Part shown: positions 9,604 to 18,581 of the stretch, one piece after another
Layout of the letters: the number at the start of each line of letters is the position of its first letter
How positions within the stretch are numbered: the stretch's first letter is position 1
DNA from: Bacillus sp. CH140a_4T
Lineage (GTDB): Bacteria; Bacillota; Bacilli; Bacillales; Bacillaceae_G
NCBI RefSeq assembly: GCF_008923725.1
Contig: NZ_WBPF01000005.1
Coordinates: 382,411-446,410, forward strand
Reading direction: 5' to 3'
DNA: 64,000 bases
Notes under the pieces: generated by a model
What the model saw: the letters and a program-made list of their open reading frames with translations, nothing else
The model's database searches: none
What the model was told of the DNA's origin: nothing
Translations under genes and position numbers: made by a program

Positions 9604-9643
9604 AAAAAAACGTCATTTCAAAAATAAAAAATGACGTTTTTTT
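9604..9643. terminator. bidirectional terminator
   Basis: Stem AAAACGTCATTT/AAATGACGTTTT with A and T runs on both sides, between the convergent catalase and secreted-protein genes. Confidence 0.9.
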
Positions 9644-9721
9644 ATGGCGAAATTACTAGGAATTTTTACCACTTCATTTGCAATTATTAACGAATTTTTC
9701 CTCACTTAAAATTCCTTTATT

Positions 9722-10249
9722 TCATTTTAGATTATGATATTCATTTCTCTTTTTCATATAATCTTTTTCACATTGCAACGGCTTGAATTTCACTTTTTTC
9801 CCTTTCTTCTTTTTCGTCTTTACAACGAGCCATTCCCCTTTTTCAACATCTAGTTTTAGGCGTTTCATTACATTGATATTATCTTTTTCTTTATAAAGTA
9901 AAAATGCTTCTTGAGCCCTCACAAATAAGCTGGGCTGCTCGCTAAATCCACCACTATCATAAACTTTAGTTAGCGAATTATAATAAGAATCATTTTCCTT
10001 TCCACCATACATCAAATGGGCCGCATCCAGGTCTCTTTTACTTACTTCCCAAAAACTATGTTCATCAATATTTAAATTAAATGTGGATTTAATATCACTT
10101 ATTATATTCTTCACATGCTTGTCATCTCGAATTTTCCTTTTTTCAAGACAATCCGAAGTTAACTCTGGTGCATCCGTTTGAGAATGTACAACTTGTTGAA
10201 TAGATACACATAATACAAATACGCTTAAAATGTATAATATTTTTTTCAT
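9722..10249 (-). CDS. small secreted protein, function unknown
   Basis: 175 residues. An N-terminal signal peptide (KK then a hydrophobic run to about residue 20) has a likely cleavage site after VHS. The mature part is charged, has two cysteines (about C34 and C160) that could form a disulfide, and has a very lysine-rich stretch near 145-155. I recognise no domain. It is a single gene with a typical spacing from its start to an upstream promoter region. It may be a small exported factor of the B. cereus group. Confidence 0.75.
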   Translation of the reverse strand: MKKILYILSVFVLCVSIQQVVHSQTDAPELTSDCLEKRKIRDDKHVKNIISDIKSTFNLNIDEHSFWEVSKRDLDAAHLMYGGKENDSYYNSLTKVYDSGGFSEQPSLFVRAQEAFLLYKEKDNINVMKRLKLDVEKGEWLVVKTKKKKGKKVKFKPLQCEKDYMKKRNEYHNLK

Positions 10250-10322
10250 ACTTACGTTTCACCTCAAATAATTTAGATACTATATTATTTGAGGCTTATA
10301 ATATTCTTATGCTAACAATGTG

Positions 10323-10358
10323 AAAAGCCCTATAAATTAGACTTTTATAGGACCTTTC
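10323..10358 (-). terminator. terminator after adenine deaminase-like gene
   Basis: Hairpin with CCTATAAA/TTTATAGG core extended by AAAGG/CTTTT arms, just 3' of the YerA-like gene. Confidence 0.75.
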
Positions 10359-10361
10359 ATA

Positions 10362-12116
10362 TTAATATTGCTTTATCAAATTCACTGGTGAGTCTAGTAC
10401 TTTACTACTTTTTACGTCATATAGTCCTATAGGCGTTACCCGTATAAAAGGCAAGTGCGTTGCAGAAAAGAACAAAATGGTAAATGCCGGATCGTCATAC
10501 GCGTAGCCACGCTCTTGCAATAATTTCACCAACTGTTTCTCTTCCTGTATTAATTCAGTCATTTTTAACTTAGACATAATCCCGAGCAATGGTAATGCGA
10601 TTTCGTGTAATACTTCATTCTTTTCAGCTATTACCATTCCCCCGCCAAGCTCTTTTACTCTATGAAAAGCTGTAAGCATATCTTCTTTATTCTTTCCAAT
10701 AAGAATGATGTCGCCGGTACCAGAATATGAGCTAGCAAGACCACCTAGTTCTTTCGCAAACCCCTTTACAACTGTATTCACTCGCCACGTACCGTCACGA
10801 GCAATCATCATAAGAAAACACTCATCATGATCTAGTGAAAGTTCATCACTGTTTAAATCAATATCAGTCGTGTATGGTTTTGTTATAACGTTATTTAATA
10901 ATTGTATGCCCATTTTATTAGTAAAAATCATATCCTCTTTTTCTATAGACCAGTCTAATAATAATGGAGTTACTTTGAATTTACTCCAGTCTATTTGTAC
11001 TGATTCATTTTTATTTATTCCGTCACGCTTCACCCATTTCCCCTTTGCAATTACACTTATTGGAACCGGATTTTCTTTACTTTCCAAAATATTAATATTA
11101 GCTATTCTACCTGTCGCAATTGAGCCATGTACATGTTCCATATTGTAATAACGAGCGATATTATAGCTTGCCATATGATAAGCATCAATTATTGGCACTC
11201 CTTGTTTTATCGCGGTAGATATCATTACGTTTGTCATTCCACCTTCATAGAATGAAGGATGTGAGCCGTCTGTAGTAAGAATGAATCTATCAAACTGTTT
11301 TACTCCTAGTTCCAACAATTCTTTCAGTAACACTTCTAAATCTGGGCGGATTGAAGAATTTCTTAAGGAAACCGTGTAACCTTGCATAAGACGAGCGAAA
11401 GCTTCTTGCCCTGTCATTGCCTCATGATCACAATCTGTACCTAACAGTTTTAACTTCGCCAATGTCGTTTCAGATGCTCCTGGAAAATGTCCTTCCACTT
11501 TTTTATGTAATCGTTTCGTTTCCTGCACCCAATGTAACATTTCATCATCGCCATGTAATAACTTTGGCCACGCTGTTAGCTCGCCACCTTGAAGAACTGC
11601 TTTATGCTTAAGCCACTCTATTATTTCTTCACGATTAAATAAAGATTCCCCGTTTTGCAATTCAGTTTGTCCATCAAAACGACACCACCAATACATACTC
11701 GCTGGAATCTTTTCAAATTCATCTAATAAACGAAATGCTTCTTCACGTTGTAATGTGAAAAATAAAGTTAAATTATCATTAATAAAAGTCGTCGTCCCAA
11801 ACTGCATCGCATACTTCGCTAAAGTTTCAGGATTATATAATTGATATGGATGTGCATGCGGTTCTATGTAACCGGGTACGACATACTTTCCTTCGCAATC
11901 AACAACTTCACACTCCGTTAATTGCCCCGGCAGCTGCTCCCCTACGTATACAATTCGATCATTATATATCCAAATGTGCGCTGTCATCCACTCGCGCATA
12001 TAGGAATTTAAATAAGTTGCATTTTTCAATAAAATGTGTGGACTTCTTGTACCGTCTATTACTTCAACATGTTCTCTTAATTGCTTGTTACTCCATCTAA
12101 ACTGATTTTCTCCCAA
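10362..12116 (-). CDS. adenine deaminase-like amidohydrolase (YerA type)
   Basis: 584 residues, the length of B. subtilis YerA. The N-terminal composite domain leads to the metal-binding EPHAHP motif (H87, H89) of amidohydrolases. A conserved Asp lies in LTTDGSHPS, and a C-terminal adenine deaminase domain follows (ELGGLASSYSGTGDI and ELGGGMVIAEKNEV). Adenine deaminases convert adenine to hypoxanthine and ammonia in purine salvage. YerA-type proteins are annotated as such by similarity and are less well tested than AdeC. It is a single gene in the cytoplasm, with no purine riboswitch visible upstream. Confidence 0.87.
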   Translation of the reverse strand: MGENQFRWSNKQLREHVEVIDGTRSPHILLKNATYLNSYMREWMTAHIWIYNDRIVYVGEQLPGQLTECEVVDCEGKYVVPGYIEPHAHPYQLYNPETLAKYAMQFGTTTFINDNLTLFFTLQREEAFRLLDEFEKIPASMYWWCRFDGQTELQNGESLFNREEIIEWLKHKAVLQGGELTAWPKLLHGDDEMLHWVQETKRLHKKVEGHFPGASETTLAKLKLLGTDCDHEAMTGQEAFARLMQGYTVSLRNSSIRPDLEVLLKELLELGVKQFDRFILTTDGSHPSFYEGGMTNVMISTAIKQGVPIIDAYHMASYNIARYYNMEHVHGSIATGRIANINILESKENPVPISVIAKGKWVKRDGINKNESVQIDWSKFKVTPLLLDWSIEKEDMIFTNKMGIQLLNNVITKPYTTDIDLNSDELSLDHDECFLMMIARDGTWRVNTVVKGFAKELGGLASSYSGTGDIILIGKNKEDMLTAFHRVKELGGGMVIAEKNEVLHEIALPLLGIMSKLKMTELIQEEKQLVKLLQERGYAYDDPAFTILFFSATHLPFIRVTPIGLYDVKSSKVLDSPVNLIKQY

Positions 12117-12282
12117 TGAATTTCACTCCACATCTAGTTACTATTTTTTATTAAAATAAAAATAATTAACAAACTAAAGTATTCTTCATCTATAACTCCC
12201 CTGTATAATCCCTATACCCTTCATTATATGAAACGATTACAAAAATAACAATTTTCAGAATTCAAAACAAATGATTCTCAAT

Positions 12283-12316
12283 AAAAAAGGATGTCGTATA
12301 ACCGACATCCTTTTTA
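12283..12316 (-). terminator. terminator downstream of the D-peptidase-like gene
   Basis: 13-bp stem AAAAAGGATGTCG/CGACATCCTTTTT with a six-base loop, about 95 bases beyond the stop of the serine hydrolase gene. Confidence 0.85.
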
Positions 12317-12407
12317 TACTAAACTATACGATTAAATTACACTTGATGTCATACTATGAATGCTAATACTGTCCTTAAAAGCAGGAGCCTATTCGCATTC
12401 TATTCAT

Positions 12408-13574
12408 CTATTTCTTAAATTCAATTTGCATCATTTTATTAAACTGTGTAGGAATATCAACCGGACCTAAAGCGTTCACATTGACAGCAAATGTATGCTT
12501 GCCTCCCATTACTCCGCCTGCAAAAGTCATAAACCCAGGAATTGATCCTCCGTGACCCCATACTGAGACACCATTTGGAAGTTTAGTCTCGTAGATTCCA
12601 AGACCATATCCATCACCAACCCCTTTTCCTTCTACAGGAACTGTAGTAAGCATTTCTTTTAGCTCACGTTCCTTCAGTAACTTACCACCTAGTAAGGATG
12701 AAAAGAACTTATTTAAATCGTCCGCATTAGAAATCATATCTCCAGCTGCATTAGCTAAACTCGGATTATAATACGTCATATCTTTCAATTCACTTTTTTC
12801 ATCAATTTTCATATATCCACGAGCATGATTCTTACCTGGAATAACAGGTGAATTCCCTGGTAAAAACGTATTTGATAGATCCAAAGGTTCAATAATGCGC
12901 TTTTCGATTTCTTCTGCGTAACTATTACCCGTTATTTTTTCAATAAGCATTCCTAGTATTACGTATCCTGTGTTTGAATACGACCAACCTTTACCTGGCG
13001 AAAAATCTGGAGGTAGAGCAAGTCCTATCTTTACTATTTCTTCTGCTGTATACGTTTTTTTCGAATTCATAATATCAGCATCTTTTGACTTTAAGTATTC
13101 AGCTATACCACTCGTATGATTCAAAAGTTGACGTATCGTAATTAGATTGCCATCATACCCATTTCCTTGAATGAGGCCTGGCAGCCACTTTTCAATTGAA
13201 TCGTCAAGCTGCACACGATTTTCTCCTACTAATTGAAGAACAGTCGTAGCAGTAAAAGTCTTTGTCACGCTACCAATCCGAAAGCGATAATCCGATTTCA
13301 TTGGTTGCTTACTATTTAAATCCGCGACACCAGCAGTATAACTACTAATTTTTCCGCTATTATACGTCTTAGCTAATACCCCTGGTGCTCCAACTTGGAT
13401 TGTTTCCTGCATGACTCGTTTCCAACCATTCCGATTCTTTTGATCATGTGCTTGTGACGAACTAGAAATATTTTGAGTAGACTCTGCTTTCACAGTAAAA
13501 CCTGGTGTGAATAAAGTAGTACCCGCTAATAAAACTGCCAAACTTGCTAACTTAATGGAATAACATTTTTTCAT
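12408..13574 (-). CDS. secreted serine D-peptidase / beta-lactamase-fold hydrolase
   Basis: 388 residues with a signal peptide (KK...hydrophobic...cleavage near VKA, residues 28-30). The three active-site motifs of the penicillin-recognising fold are present: SVTK (102-105), YSN (199-201) and HGG (341-343). The HGG triad instead of KTG is characteristic of D-aminopeptidase and alkaline D-peptidase type enzymes, and B. cereus is known to secrete an alkaline D-peptidase of this size. The likely substrate is D-amino-acid peptides or peptidoglycan stem peptides outside the cell. A classical beta-lactamase role is less likely. It is transcribed alone. Confidence 0.88.
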   Translation of the reverse strand: MKKCYSIKLASLAVLLAGTTLFTPGFTVKAESTQNISSSSQAHDQKNRNGWKRVMQETIQVGAPGVLAKTYNSGKISSYTAGVADLNSKQPMKSDYRFRIGSVTKTFTATTVLQLVGENRVQLDDSIEKWLPGLIQGNGYDGNLITIRQLLNHTSGIAEYLKSKDADIMNSKKTYTAEEIVKIGLALPPDFSPGKGWSYSNTGYVILGMLIEKITGNSYAEEIEKRIIEPLDLSNTFLPGNSPVIPGKNHARGYMKIDEKSELKDMTYYNPSLANAAGDMISNADDLNKFFSSLLGGKLLKERELKEMLTTVPVEGKGVGDGYGLGIYETKLPNGVSVWGHGGSIPGFMTFAGGVMGGKHTFAVNVNALGPVDIPTQFNKMMQIEFKK

Positions 13575-13724
13575 AAGGCTTTCTCTCCTTTATTCATATC
13601 GTATTGATTCAAGTTATACTTTCATCCTAAATGATAAAACTCTCTTTTTTCTTATCCATTCCTTACGAAATACTTACTTTCAAAATTAGACGACCAGATG
13701 GGAAAAAGTAATGTATGAAAATAA

Positions 13725-13762
13725 AAAAAGATACCCATAGCAAACGCTTAGGGTATCTTTTT
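13725..13762 (-). terminator. terminator of the MarR-nitroreductase-monooxygenase operon
   Basis: 12-bp stem AAAAAGATACCC/GGGTATCTTTTT, 8 bases beyond the last gene of the operon. Confidence 0.9.
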
Positions 13763-13769
13763 CACCAAA

Positions 13770-14063
13770 TTATTTTACTAACTCTCCATTATAAGCTTTT
13801 ATATCAAGAGGAGCAGTTAAAAACTGTTTTACTTTACTAACGAAAGTTGTGAAGTGTTCACTCGTATTATGACTCGCAACTGCCTCTTCATCTTTCCATA
13901 CTTCTACCATCGTATATACATTTTCTTTTTCGGTATCTTTATATAAGTCGTAAGATACATTTCCACTTTCTTCTCTTGAACCATGAAGTAGTGGCTGAAT
14001 TTCTTCTAAAAATGATTGTTGTTTTGCTGGATCTACTTGAAATATTGCGTGAATAATAATCAT
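13770..14063 (-). CDS. antibiotic-biosynthesis-monooxygenase domain protein (YgiN-like)
   Basis: 97 residues with a single ABM fold: an N-terminal beta strand MIIIHAIFQV, a helix with SFLEEIQPLL, then SYDLYKD and VEVWKDEEAVASHNTSEHF. The last phrase is the typical W-x-D...H...HF signature of YgiN/quinol-monooxygenase-like proteins. The start at 14063 is chosen because AGAGGGG lies 7 bases before it, so the eight extra residues from 14087 are untranslated. It is the last gene of the MarR-controlled operon. With the nitroreductase, it suggests a quinone or electrophile detoxification unit. Confidence 0.87.
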   Translation of the reverse strand: MIIIHAIFQVDPAKQQSFLEEIQPLLHGSREESGNVSYDLYKDTEKENVYTMVEVWKDEEAVASHNTSEHFTTFVSKVKQFLTAPLDIKAYNGELVK

Positions 14064-14107
14064 GGTGTTTCCCCTCTCATATCTCACTTATTTCCGTATT
14101 GATAAAA

Positions 14108-14746
14108 TTACTTCCACTCAGCAACTTTTTCAATTGGAAGACGAACTGATTGGTATCCACTGTCAGCAGCTTTTCCGATTGAAATTAACATTACTGGTAC
14201 GTGACGTTCTTTATCTAATCCGAATGCTTCTGCGATTTGGTCTTTTTCAAAACCACCAATTGGACAAGTGTCATAACCGTGAGCACGAGCTGCTAGCATA
14301 AATTGCATTGCTACAAGACCACCGTCAATTAGTACTGTATCTTTCATTACGTCTGGTGTAACCATTGAGAAGTAACCTGAAAGTTTTTTCATTTGATCTT
14401 CTTTTACTTCGGCTGGCATTAAACCGCGCTCTACTGCTGTACCGTAAATTTCTTCTGCGTTATCAAAGTTGTTCAAATCACCAAATACAGCAATCATCGC
14501 TGAAGATGTTTCTACTTGAGATTGATTAAATTTCGCAAGTGGCGCAAGTGTTGCTTTCGCTTCGTCACTTTCAATTACTAAAAATCTCCATGGTTGCATG
14601 TTCACAGATGATGGGGCAAGTGTTGCTTCTGTAAGAATTTCTGTCATTTCTTCTTTGCTAATTTTCACTGATGTGTCGTATTTACGGATTGAACGACGTC
14701 CTGTTAAAATTTCGTTAAAATCATTTGTTTTTACTGAGTTAGTCAT
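14108..14746 (-). CDS. nitroreductase family NAD(P)H-dependent flavoprotein
   Basis: 212 residues. FMN-binding features of the nitroreductase family are present: RRSIRKYD near residue 17, LAPSSVNMQPW near 42-52, and the C-terminal PIGGFEKDQI plus PVMLISIGKA. It resembles YodC/YdgI proteins, which reduce nitro compounds or quinones with NAD(P)H in the cytoplasm. It is the middle gene between the MarR regulator and the ABM protein, with short spacers on each side, so expression should follow MarR derepression by electrophiles or quinones. Confidence 0.92.
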   Translation of the reverse strand: MTNSVKTNDFNEILTGRRSIRKYDTSVKISKEEMTEILTEATLAPSSVNMQPWRFLVIESDEAKATLAPLAKFNQSQVETSSAMIAVFGDLNNFDNAEEIYGTAVERGLMPAEVKEDQMKKLSGYFSMVTPDVMKDTVLIDGGLVAMQFMLAARAHGYDTCPIGGFEKDQIAEAFGLDKERHVPVMLISIGKAADSGYQSVRLPIEKVAEWK

Positions 14747-14763
14747 AGTTGTATTCTCCCTTT

Positions 14764-15192
14764 TTATAGTTCTTTTATATTTTCTTGAATGTGATTTAAC
14801 ATAGTTAAAAGATTATCGCGCTGTTCTTCGCTTAACCCTTTAAACGCTGACGCTGCAAAACGTTCCTTTTCCTCTTGAAATGCCTGAATTTTATTTCGTC
14901 CCTCTTCAGTAAGAGAAACTAGCGTAATTCTGTTATCGTCTGGATTTTTACGTCTTACAATCATTTCATTTGCCTCAAGCTGCTTTAAATGTCTTGTAAT
15001 CGCAGCATTATCAATATTCACTTCTTGCTGAAGTGCTTTTTGACTAATTTCACCTACTTCATATAACTGAAGTATAAGCTCTAATCGAGACTGGCTCATA
15101 CCCGTACACCCTTCAAACTTCGAACTTACTTCTTTATTTAGAAAGTGTAATTTATATAAAATAATCGCTTCTTTTGAGCATGAACTTGTCAA
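14764..15192 (-). CDS. MarR family transcriptional regulator
   Basis: 142 residues, all-helical dimerisation ends around a winged helix. The recognition region has NIDNAAITRHLKQLEAN and the wing contains RRKNPDDNRITLVSLTEEG, the classic MarR D-x-R wing. Cysteines at positions 5 and 29 raise the possibility of thiol-based sensing, as in quinone-responsive MarR proteins, but this is inference. It heads the operon with the nitroreductase and ABM genes and most likely represses itself through the palindromes just upstream. Confidence 0.93.
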   Translation of the reverse strand: MTSSCSKEAIILYKLHFLNKEVSSKFEGCTGMSQSRLELILQLYEVGEISQKALQQEVNIDNAAITRHLKQLEANEMIVRRKNPDDNRITLVSLTEEGRNKIQAFQEEKERFAASAFKGLSEEQRDNLLTMLNHIQENIKEL

Positions 15193-15225
15193 ACTATCCC
15201 TCCTTTACATACAAAAATAAAACGT

Positions 15226-15252
15226 TTGATGTATCAATAGTTGATATGTCAA
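15226..15252. promoter_or_regulatory. candidate MarR operator, two adjacent palindromes
   Basis: TTGATGTATCAA (15226-15237) and TTGATATGTCAA (15241-15252) are two 12-bp palindromic elements 15 bp apart, 34 bases upstream of the marR start. Paired sites at this position are typical of MarR autoregulation. The assignment is from position and symmetry. Confidence 0.6.
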
Positions 15253-15331
15253 TTAATATAATCTATATCGATTTAGAATGCAAGCATTTTGTTTTATTTA
15301 TATTTTTTCCAAATTAAGGCGCTTTGTCGCG

Positions 15332-15359
15332 TTACAAAAAAGGTTAATTGCACTATAAT
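15332..15359 (+). promoter_or_regulatory. sigma-A-type promoter for TetM-like gene
   Basis: TTACAA (15332-15337), a 16-base spacer, and a perfect TATAAT (15354-15359). It leaves a leader of about 90 bases before the GTPase start. Confidence 0.55.
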
Positions 15360-15392
15360 AGTACTAATTTAAATGACTGGAGAGTGATTGGA

Positions 15393-15518
15393 ATGCGGCA
15401 ATACACAAATAGAAATGAGGAAACAAAAATGGAAAATGAAATGAGGATATTCACATATGACAACAATAAATATAGGAATTGTCGCGCACGTAGACGCTGG
15501 CAAGACGAGTTTGACTGA
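15393..15518 (+). other. possible leader reading frame overlapping the TetM-like gene start
   Basis: ATG at 15393 has GGAGAG at a good distance upstream. It opens a 41-codon frame (starting MRQYTNRNEE) that ends at 15518, 62 bases inside the GTPase gene and in another frame. TetM-type genes are known for leader peptides and attenuation. I see no clear terminator hairpin here, so any control would be translational. It may be chance. Confidence 0.3.
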
Positions 15519-17400
15519 GCGTATTCTTTATGAAACGAATGTGATTAAAGAAATTGGCCGAGTTGATAGTGGTAATACGCAAACTGACTCAATGGAATTA
15601 GAAAGGCAGCGCGGAATTACGATTAAAGCATCTGTCGTTTCTTTCTGTATCAATGACTTAAAAGTAAATGTTATAGATACACCTGGACACGCTGATTTTA
15701 TCGCTGAAGTGGAGCGATCATTCCGGGTTCTAGACGGTGCAATTTTAGTTATTTCTGCCGTTGAAGGTGTGCAAGCACAAACAAAAATTTTAATGCGAAC
15801 ATTACAGAAACTAAACATACCAACAATATTATTCGTAAATAAAATTGATCGTAGCGGTGCAAATACTGAAAAGGTTATGAAGCAAATAAAAGAGGTTCTT
15901 TCAAATGAAGCGTTCCCTTTCTACTCTGTAGAAAACGAAGGAACAAAGGAAGCACGAATTATTGAATACAAATCATATGACGCTTGTATGGAACTGTTAG
16001 CACCATATAATGAATCATTACTTGCGTCATATGTAAATGACGAAATCGTACCGGACACATTATTAAGAGAAAAACTCATTACACAAATAGCACAAGCAAA
16101 TGTGTTCCCTATCTTTTTTGGATCAGCCATGACAGGTATGGGTGTAACTGAACTGCTCGAAAATATTTCAGACTTAATTCCCGCTAATAAGTCGGCAGAA
16201 AATGAAGTATTATCCGGTGTTGTGTTTAAAATTGAACGTGAATCTTCTGGGGAAAAGATTGCATATGTAAGAGTTTTTTCTGGTAACTTACAAGTTAGAA
16301 AATATGTTGATATACAGCGTGGAGAGTCTCTACCACATAAGGAAAAAACAAAAAAAATGTGCATGTTTCATATTGGAGATACTTTACAAACTTCTACCGT
16401 TCCTAGCGGAGAATTTTGCAAAGTGTGGGGACTGAATGATATTAAAATTGGTGATATTATCGGTGAACGAACTCATTATATAAAAGATATTCACTTTGCG
16501 GAACCACAAATGGAAGCTGCTATTGAAGCATTACCAAAAGAACGAATTCATGATCTATACGCTGCACTTATGGAGCTATGTGAAGAAGATCCGCTCATAA
16601 AAGTGTGGAAAGATGATATTCATCATGAACTATATATTCGCCTTTTCGGTGAAGTACAAAAAGAAGTAATTGAAACAACTCTTTTGGAGAAATATAATTT
16701 GCAAGTTACTTTCTCAAATACGCGGGTTGTATGTATTGAGAAACCGATTGGCATAGGGAATAGCGTTGAAGTAATGGGCGAAAAAGCGAATCCATTTTAC
16801 GCAACAATTGGTTTTAAAATCGAACGTGGTGAACTTAATTCTGGCATAACATATAAGTTAGGTGTTGAACTTGGATCACTGCCTTTAGCATTTCATAAAG
16901 CAATTGAAGATACTGTATTTCAAACGTTAAAACAAGGTTTGTACGGATGGGAAGTTACGGACATTATCGTCACGTTAACCCATACAGGTTATGCTAGTCC
17001 TGTTACAACAGCGAGTGACTTTAGAAACTTAACACCACTCGTTTTAATGGATGCTTTAAAGCAAACCGAAACATGTGTATATGAACCAATTAATGAATTT
17101 GAATTAACTGTACCGGAACATGCAATTAGTACCGCAATGTATAAATTAGCTGCTATTCCAGCAACTTTTAGCGAGCCTATATTACACAATTTTTCTTACC
17201 AGTTATCAGGGTCATTACCTGTTGCGAAAACAGAGCATTTTAAGCGAATGCTTCATTCATTTACAGAAGGAGAAGGTATATTTACAACGAAGCCATCTGG
17301 TTACAAAGAACTGAAGGCTCCCTTCCCTATTCGAAAACGTGTTGATTATAATCCGCTGAATCGTAAAGATTATTTACTTCATGTGCTGAAGGCTTATTAA
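15457..17400 (+). CDS. TetM/TetO-like ribosomal protection GTPase, chromosomal type
   Basis: 647 residues, the same length as ribosomal protection proteins. G1 AHVDAGKTS (10-18), RGIT switch I (52-55), DTPGH (74-78) and NKID (128-131) are all intact. EF-G-like domains II-V follow, including the C-terminal region up to PLNRKDYLL. Family members bind the ribosome and release tetracycline using GTP. This divergent form lies among housekeeping genes with no mobile element, so it looks resident rather than acquired. It may confer low-level or no tetracycline resistance. GAGG 10 bases before the ATG sets the start. Confidence 0.85.
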   Translation: MTTINIGIVAHVDAGKTSLTERILYETNVIKEIGRVDSGNTQTDSMELERQRGITIKASVVSFCINDLKVNVIDTPGHADFIAEVERSFRVLDGAILVISAVEGVQAQTKILMRTLQKLNIPTILFVNKIDRSGANTEKVMKQIKEVLSNEAFPFYSVENEGTKEARIIEYKSYDACMELLAPYNESLLASYVNDEIVPDTLLREKLITQIAQANVFPIFFGSAMTGMGVTELLENISDLIPANKSAENEVLSGVVFKIERESSGEKIAYVRVFSGNLQVRKYVDIQRGESLPHKEKTKKMCMFHIGDTLQTSTVPSGEFCKVWGLNDIKIGDIIGERTHYIKDIHFAEPQMEAAIEALPKERIHDLYAALMELCEEDPLIKVWKDDIHHELYIRLFGEVQKEVIETTLLEKYNLQVTFSNTRVVCIEKPIGIGNSVEVMGEKANPFYATIGFKIERGELNSGITYKLGVELGSLPLAFHKAIEDTVFQTLKQGLYGWEVTDIIVTLTHTGYASPVTTASDFRNLTPLVLMDALKQTETCVYEPINEFELTVPEHAISTAMYKLAAIPATFSEPILHNFSYQLSGSLPVAKTEHFKRMLHSFTEGEGIFTTKPSGYKELKAPFPIRKRVDYNPLNRKDYLLHVLKAY

Positions 17401-17402
17401 AT

Positions 17403-17432
17403 AAAAAAAGAGGTGCAAATTGCACCTCTTTC
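17403..17432. terminator. bidirectional terminator
   Basis: 11-bp stem AAAGAGGTGCA/TGCACCTCTTT with a 3-base loop, between convergent genes. Confidence 0.92.
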
Positions 17433-17448
17433 TGCATGTATTGATAGG

Positions 17449-18093
17449 TTAGTTTGTCCTAACAACTTCTTTCAGCTTTCTCATTATATTTGCTATTGCT
17501 TCAATTGAATTCTCTGTTTTAAATTCGCCAATGTTTACAGAATGGTTAGCGTTTTTGACAACTTCAATCTGTAAATTCGTTTTATGTAACTGATCAATTT
17601 GACCTGAATTGTATTGGTGATCTTTATCTCCAATTACTAACAGCCCTTCGTGATGACTCTGTAAGATAGAATTAAAAATCGAATCAAAAGTAAGCAAAGG
17701 TGTAAGTAGAATCATTTTTGACTGTAAAAACTCTTCTCTCTTCATTAAATCATTTGCAATCGGAATGGTTCCGAGTGACTTCCCTAAAAACATTGTTTGG
17801 TTGTATTGCTCACCTTTTAATACTTCCTTTATTAAAGGATTAACATCATCCATCATTATTTTTGTTACTTCTTCCATCGGTTTATTCATTACTTGTTCGT
17901 CATAAGAATAATGAATATGTACTACATCTATTTTATTTTCGAGCATAAGCATCGTCGCATAATAAAATAAAGGTTTATCATAATTGTATCCTGAACCTGA
18001 GAACATAAAACAAACTGTATGAGAGCCTTTTTCAATATATGTATATGGAATTACTTTTCCTTCTATAAGAATTTCTTTTTTAGTTCCCTTCAC
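17449..18093 (-). CDS. alpha/beta hydrolase fold protein
   Basis: 214 residues. FSGSGYNYDKP resembles an oxyanion region, the nucleophile elbow is GKSLGT, the acid residue lies in VIGDKDHQY, and the histidine is in NANHSV. It is a complete catalytic triad in the expected order with no cap domain. No signal peptide is present, so it is cytoplasmic. The start is GTG with GGAGGGG upstream. It follows the Nudix gene by 20 bases and is probably co-transcribed with it. The substrate is not predictable. Confidence 0.8.
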   Translation of the reverse strand: MKGTKKEILIEGKVIPYTYIEKGSHTVCFMFSGSGYNYDKPLFYYATMLMLENKIDVVHIHYSYDEQVMNKPMEEVTKIMMDDVNPLIKEVLKGEQYNQTMFLGKSLGTIPIANDLMKREEFLQSKMILLTPLLTFDSIFNSILQSHHEGLLVIGDKDHQYNSGQIDQLHKTNLQIEVVKNANHSVNIGEFKTENSIEAIANIMRKLKEVVRTN

Positions 18094-18113
18094 CTTATCC
18101 CCTCCGCATACAT

Positions 18114-18581
18114 TTACTTTTGTAAAACGATATGTTCTGTATGAACTAATACATGCTTTACTTTCTCTTTTATAAACGCTGGCTGTACGTTATATATATG
18201 TAATTCTTCTACAGGCACCCACTTAAAGAAATATGTTCTACCTTCTTCTTCAAGAATATACTTGTCTGCTCCATTTGCAGGTAATTGTTTCAGCTCTACT
18301 TCATAGTAAAAACTAATTTCATGAAACTTTCGTTCAGAAAGTGTGAAGAAATTTTCTACTGACCATATTAATCTCCTTATCTCAATAGGAACCGCTAACT
18401 CTTCAGCAAGCTCTCGTTTTAACGCTTCTTCACTATTTTCTAGCATTTTCACTCTTCCGCCTGGTACATACCAAAAATCTTCACCTTCACCTTGCAGAAT
18501 GAGTATTTTATTATCGTGTTTACAAATTGCTCCGACTCGGTAATTAAAACATGTTTCCTCTACTTTAAATGTTAGATCCAC
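18114..18581 (-). CDS. Nudix hydrolase
   Basis: 155 residues from the GTG at 18581, which has AAGGTGG 10 bases upstream. The longer frame from 18650 adds an implausible hydrophobic N terminus. The Nudix box is present as G-x5-E-x7-RE-x2-EE (GGRVKMLENSEEALK then RELAEEL), with Ala instead of the usual Gly after it. Such enzymes hydrolyse nucleoside diphosphates linked to another group, often as house-cleaning. It pairs with the downstream alpha/beta hydrolase gene. The substrate is unknown. Confidence 0.87.
   Translation of the reverse strand: MDLTFKVEETCFNYRVGAICKHDNKILILQGEGEDFWYVPGGRVKMLENSEEALKRELAEELAVPIEIRRLIWSVENFFTLSERKFHEISFYYEVELKQLPANGADKYILEEEGRTYFFKWVPVEELHIYNVQPAFIKEKVKHVLVHTEHIVLQK

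Noticed and set aside
10362-12116. Purine riboswitch before the adenine deaminase-like gene
   Set aside because: I could not find the conserved three-way-junction blocks in the upstream region.
12408-13574. Classical beta-lactamase
   Set aside because: The third motif is HGG rather than KTG, and the length and signal peptide fit D-peptidase-type enzymes.
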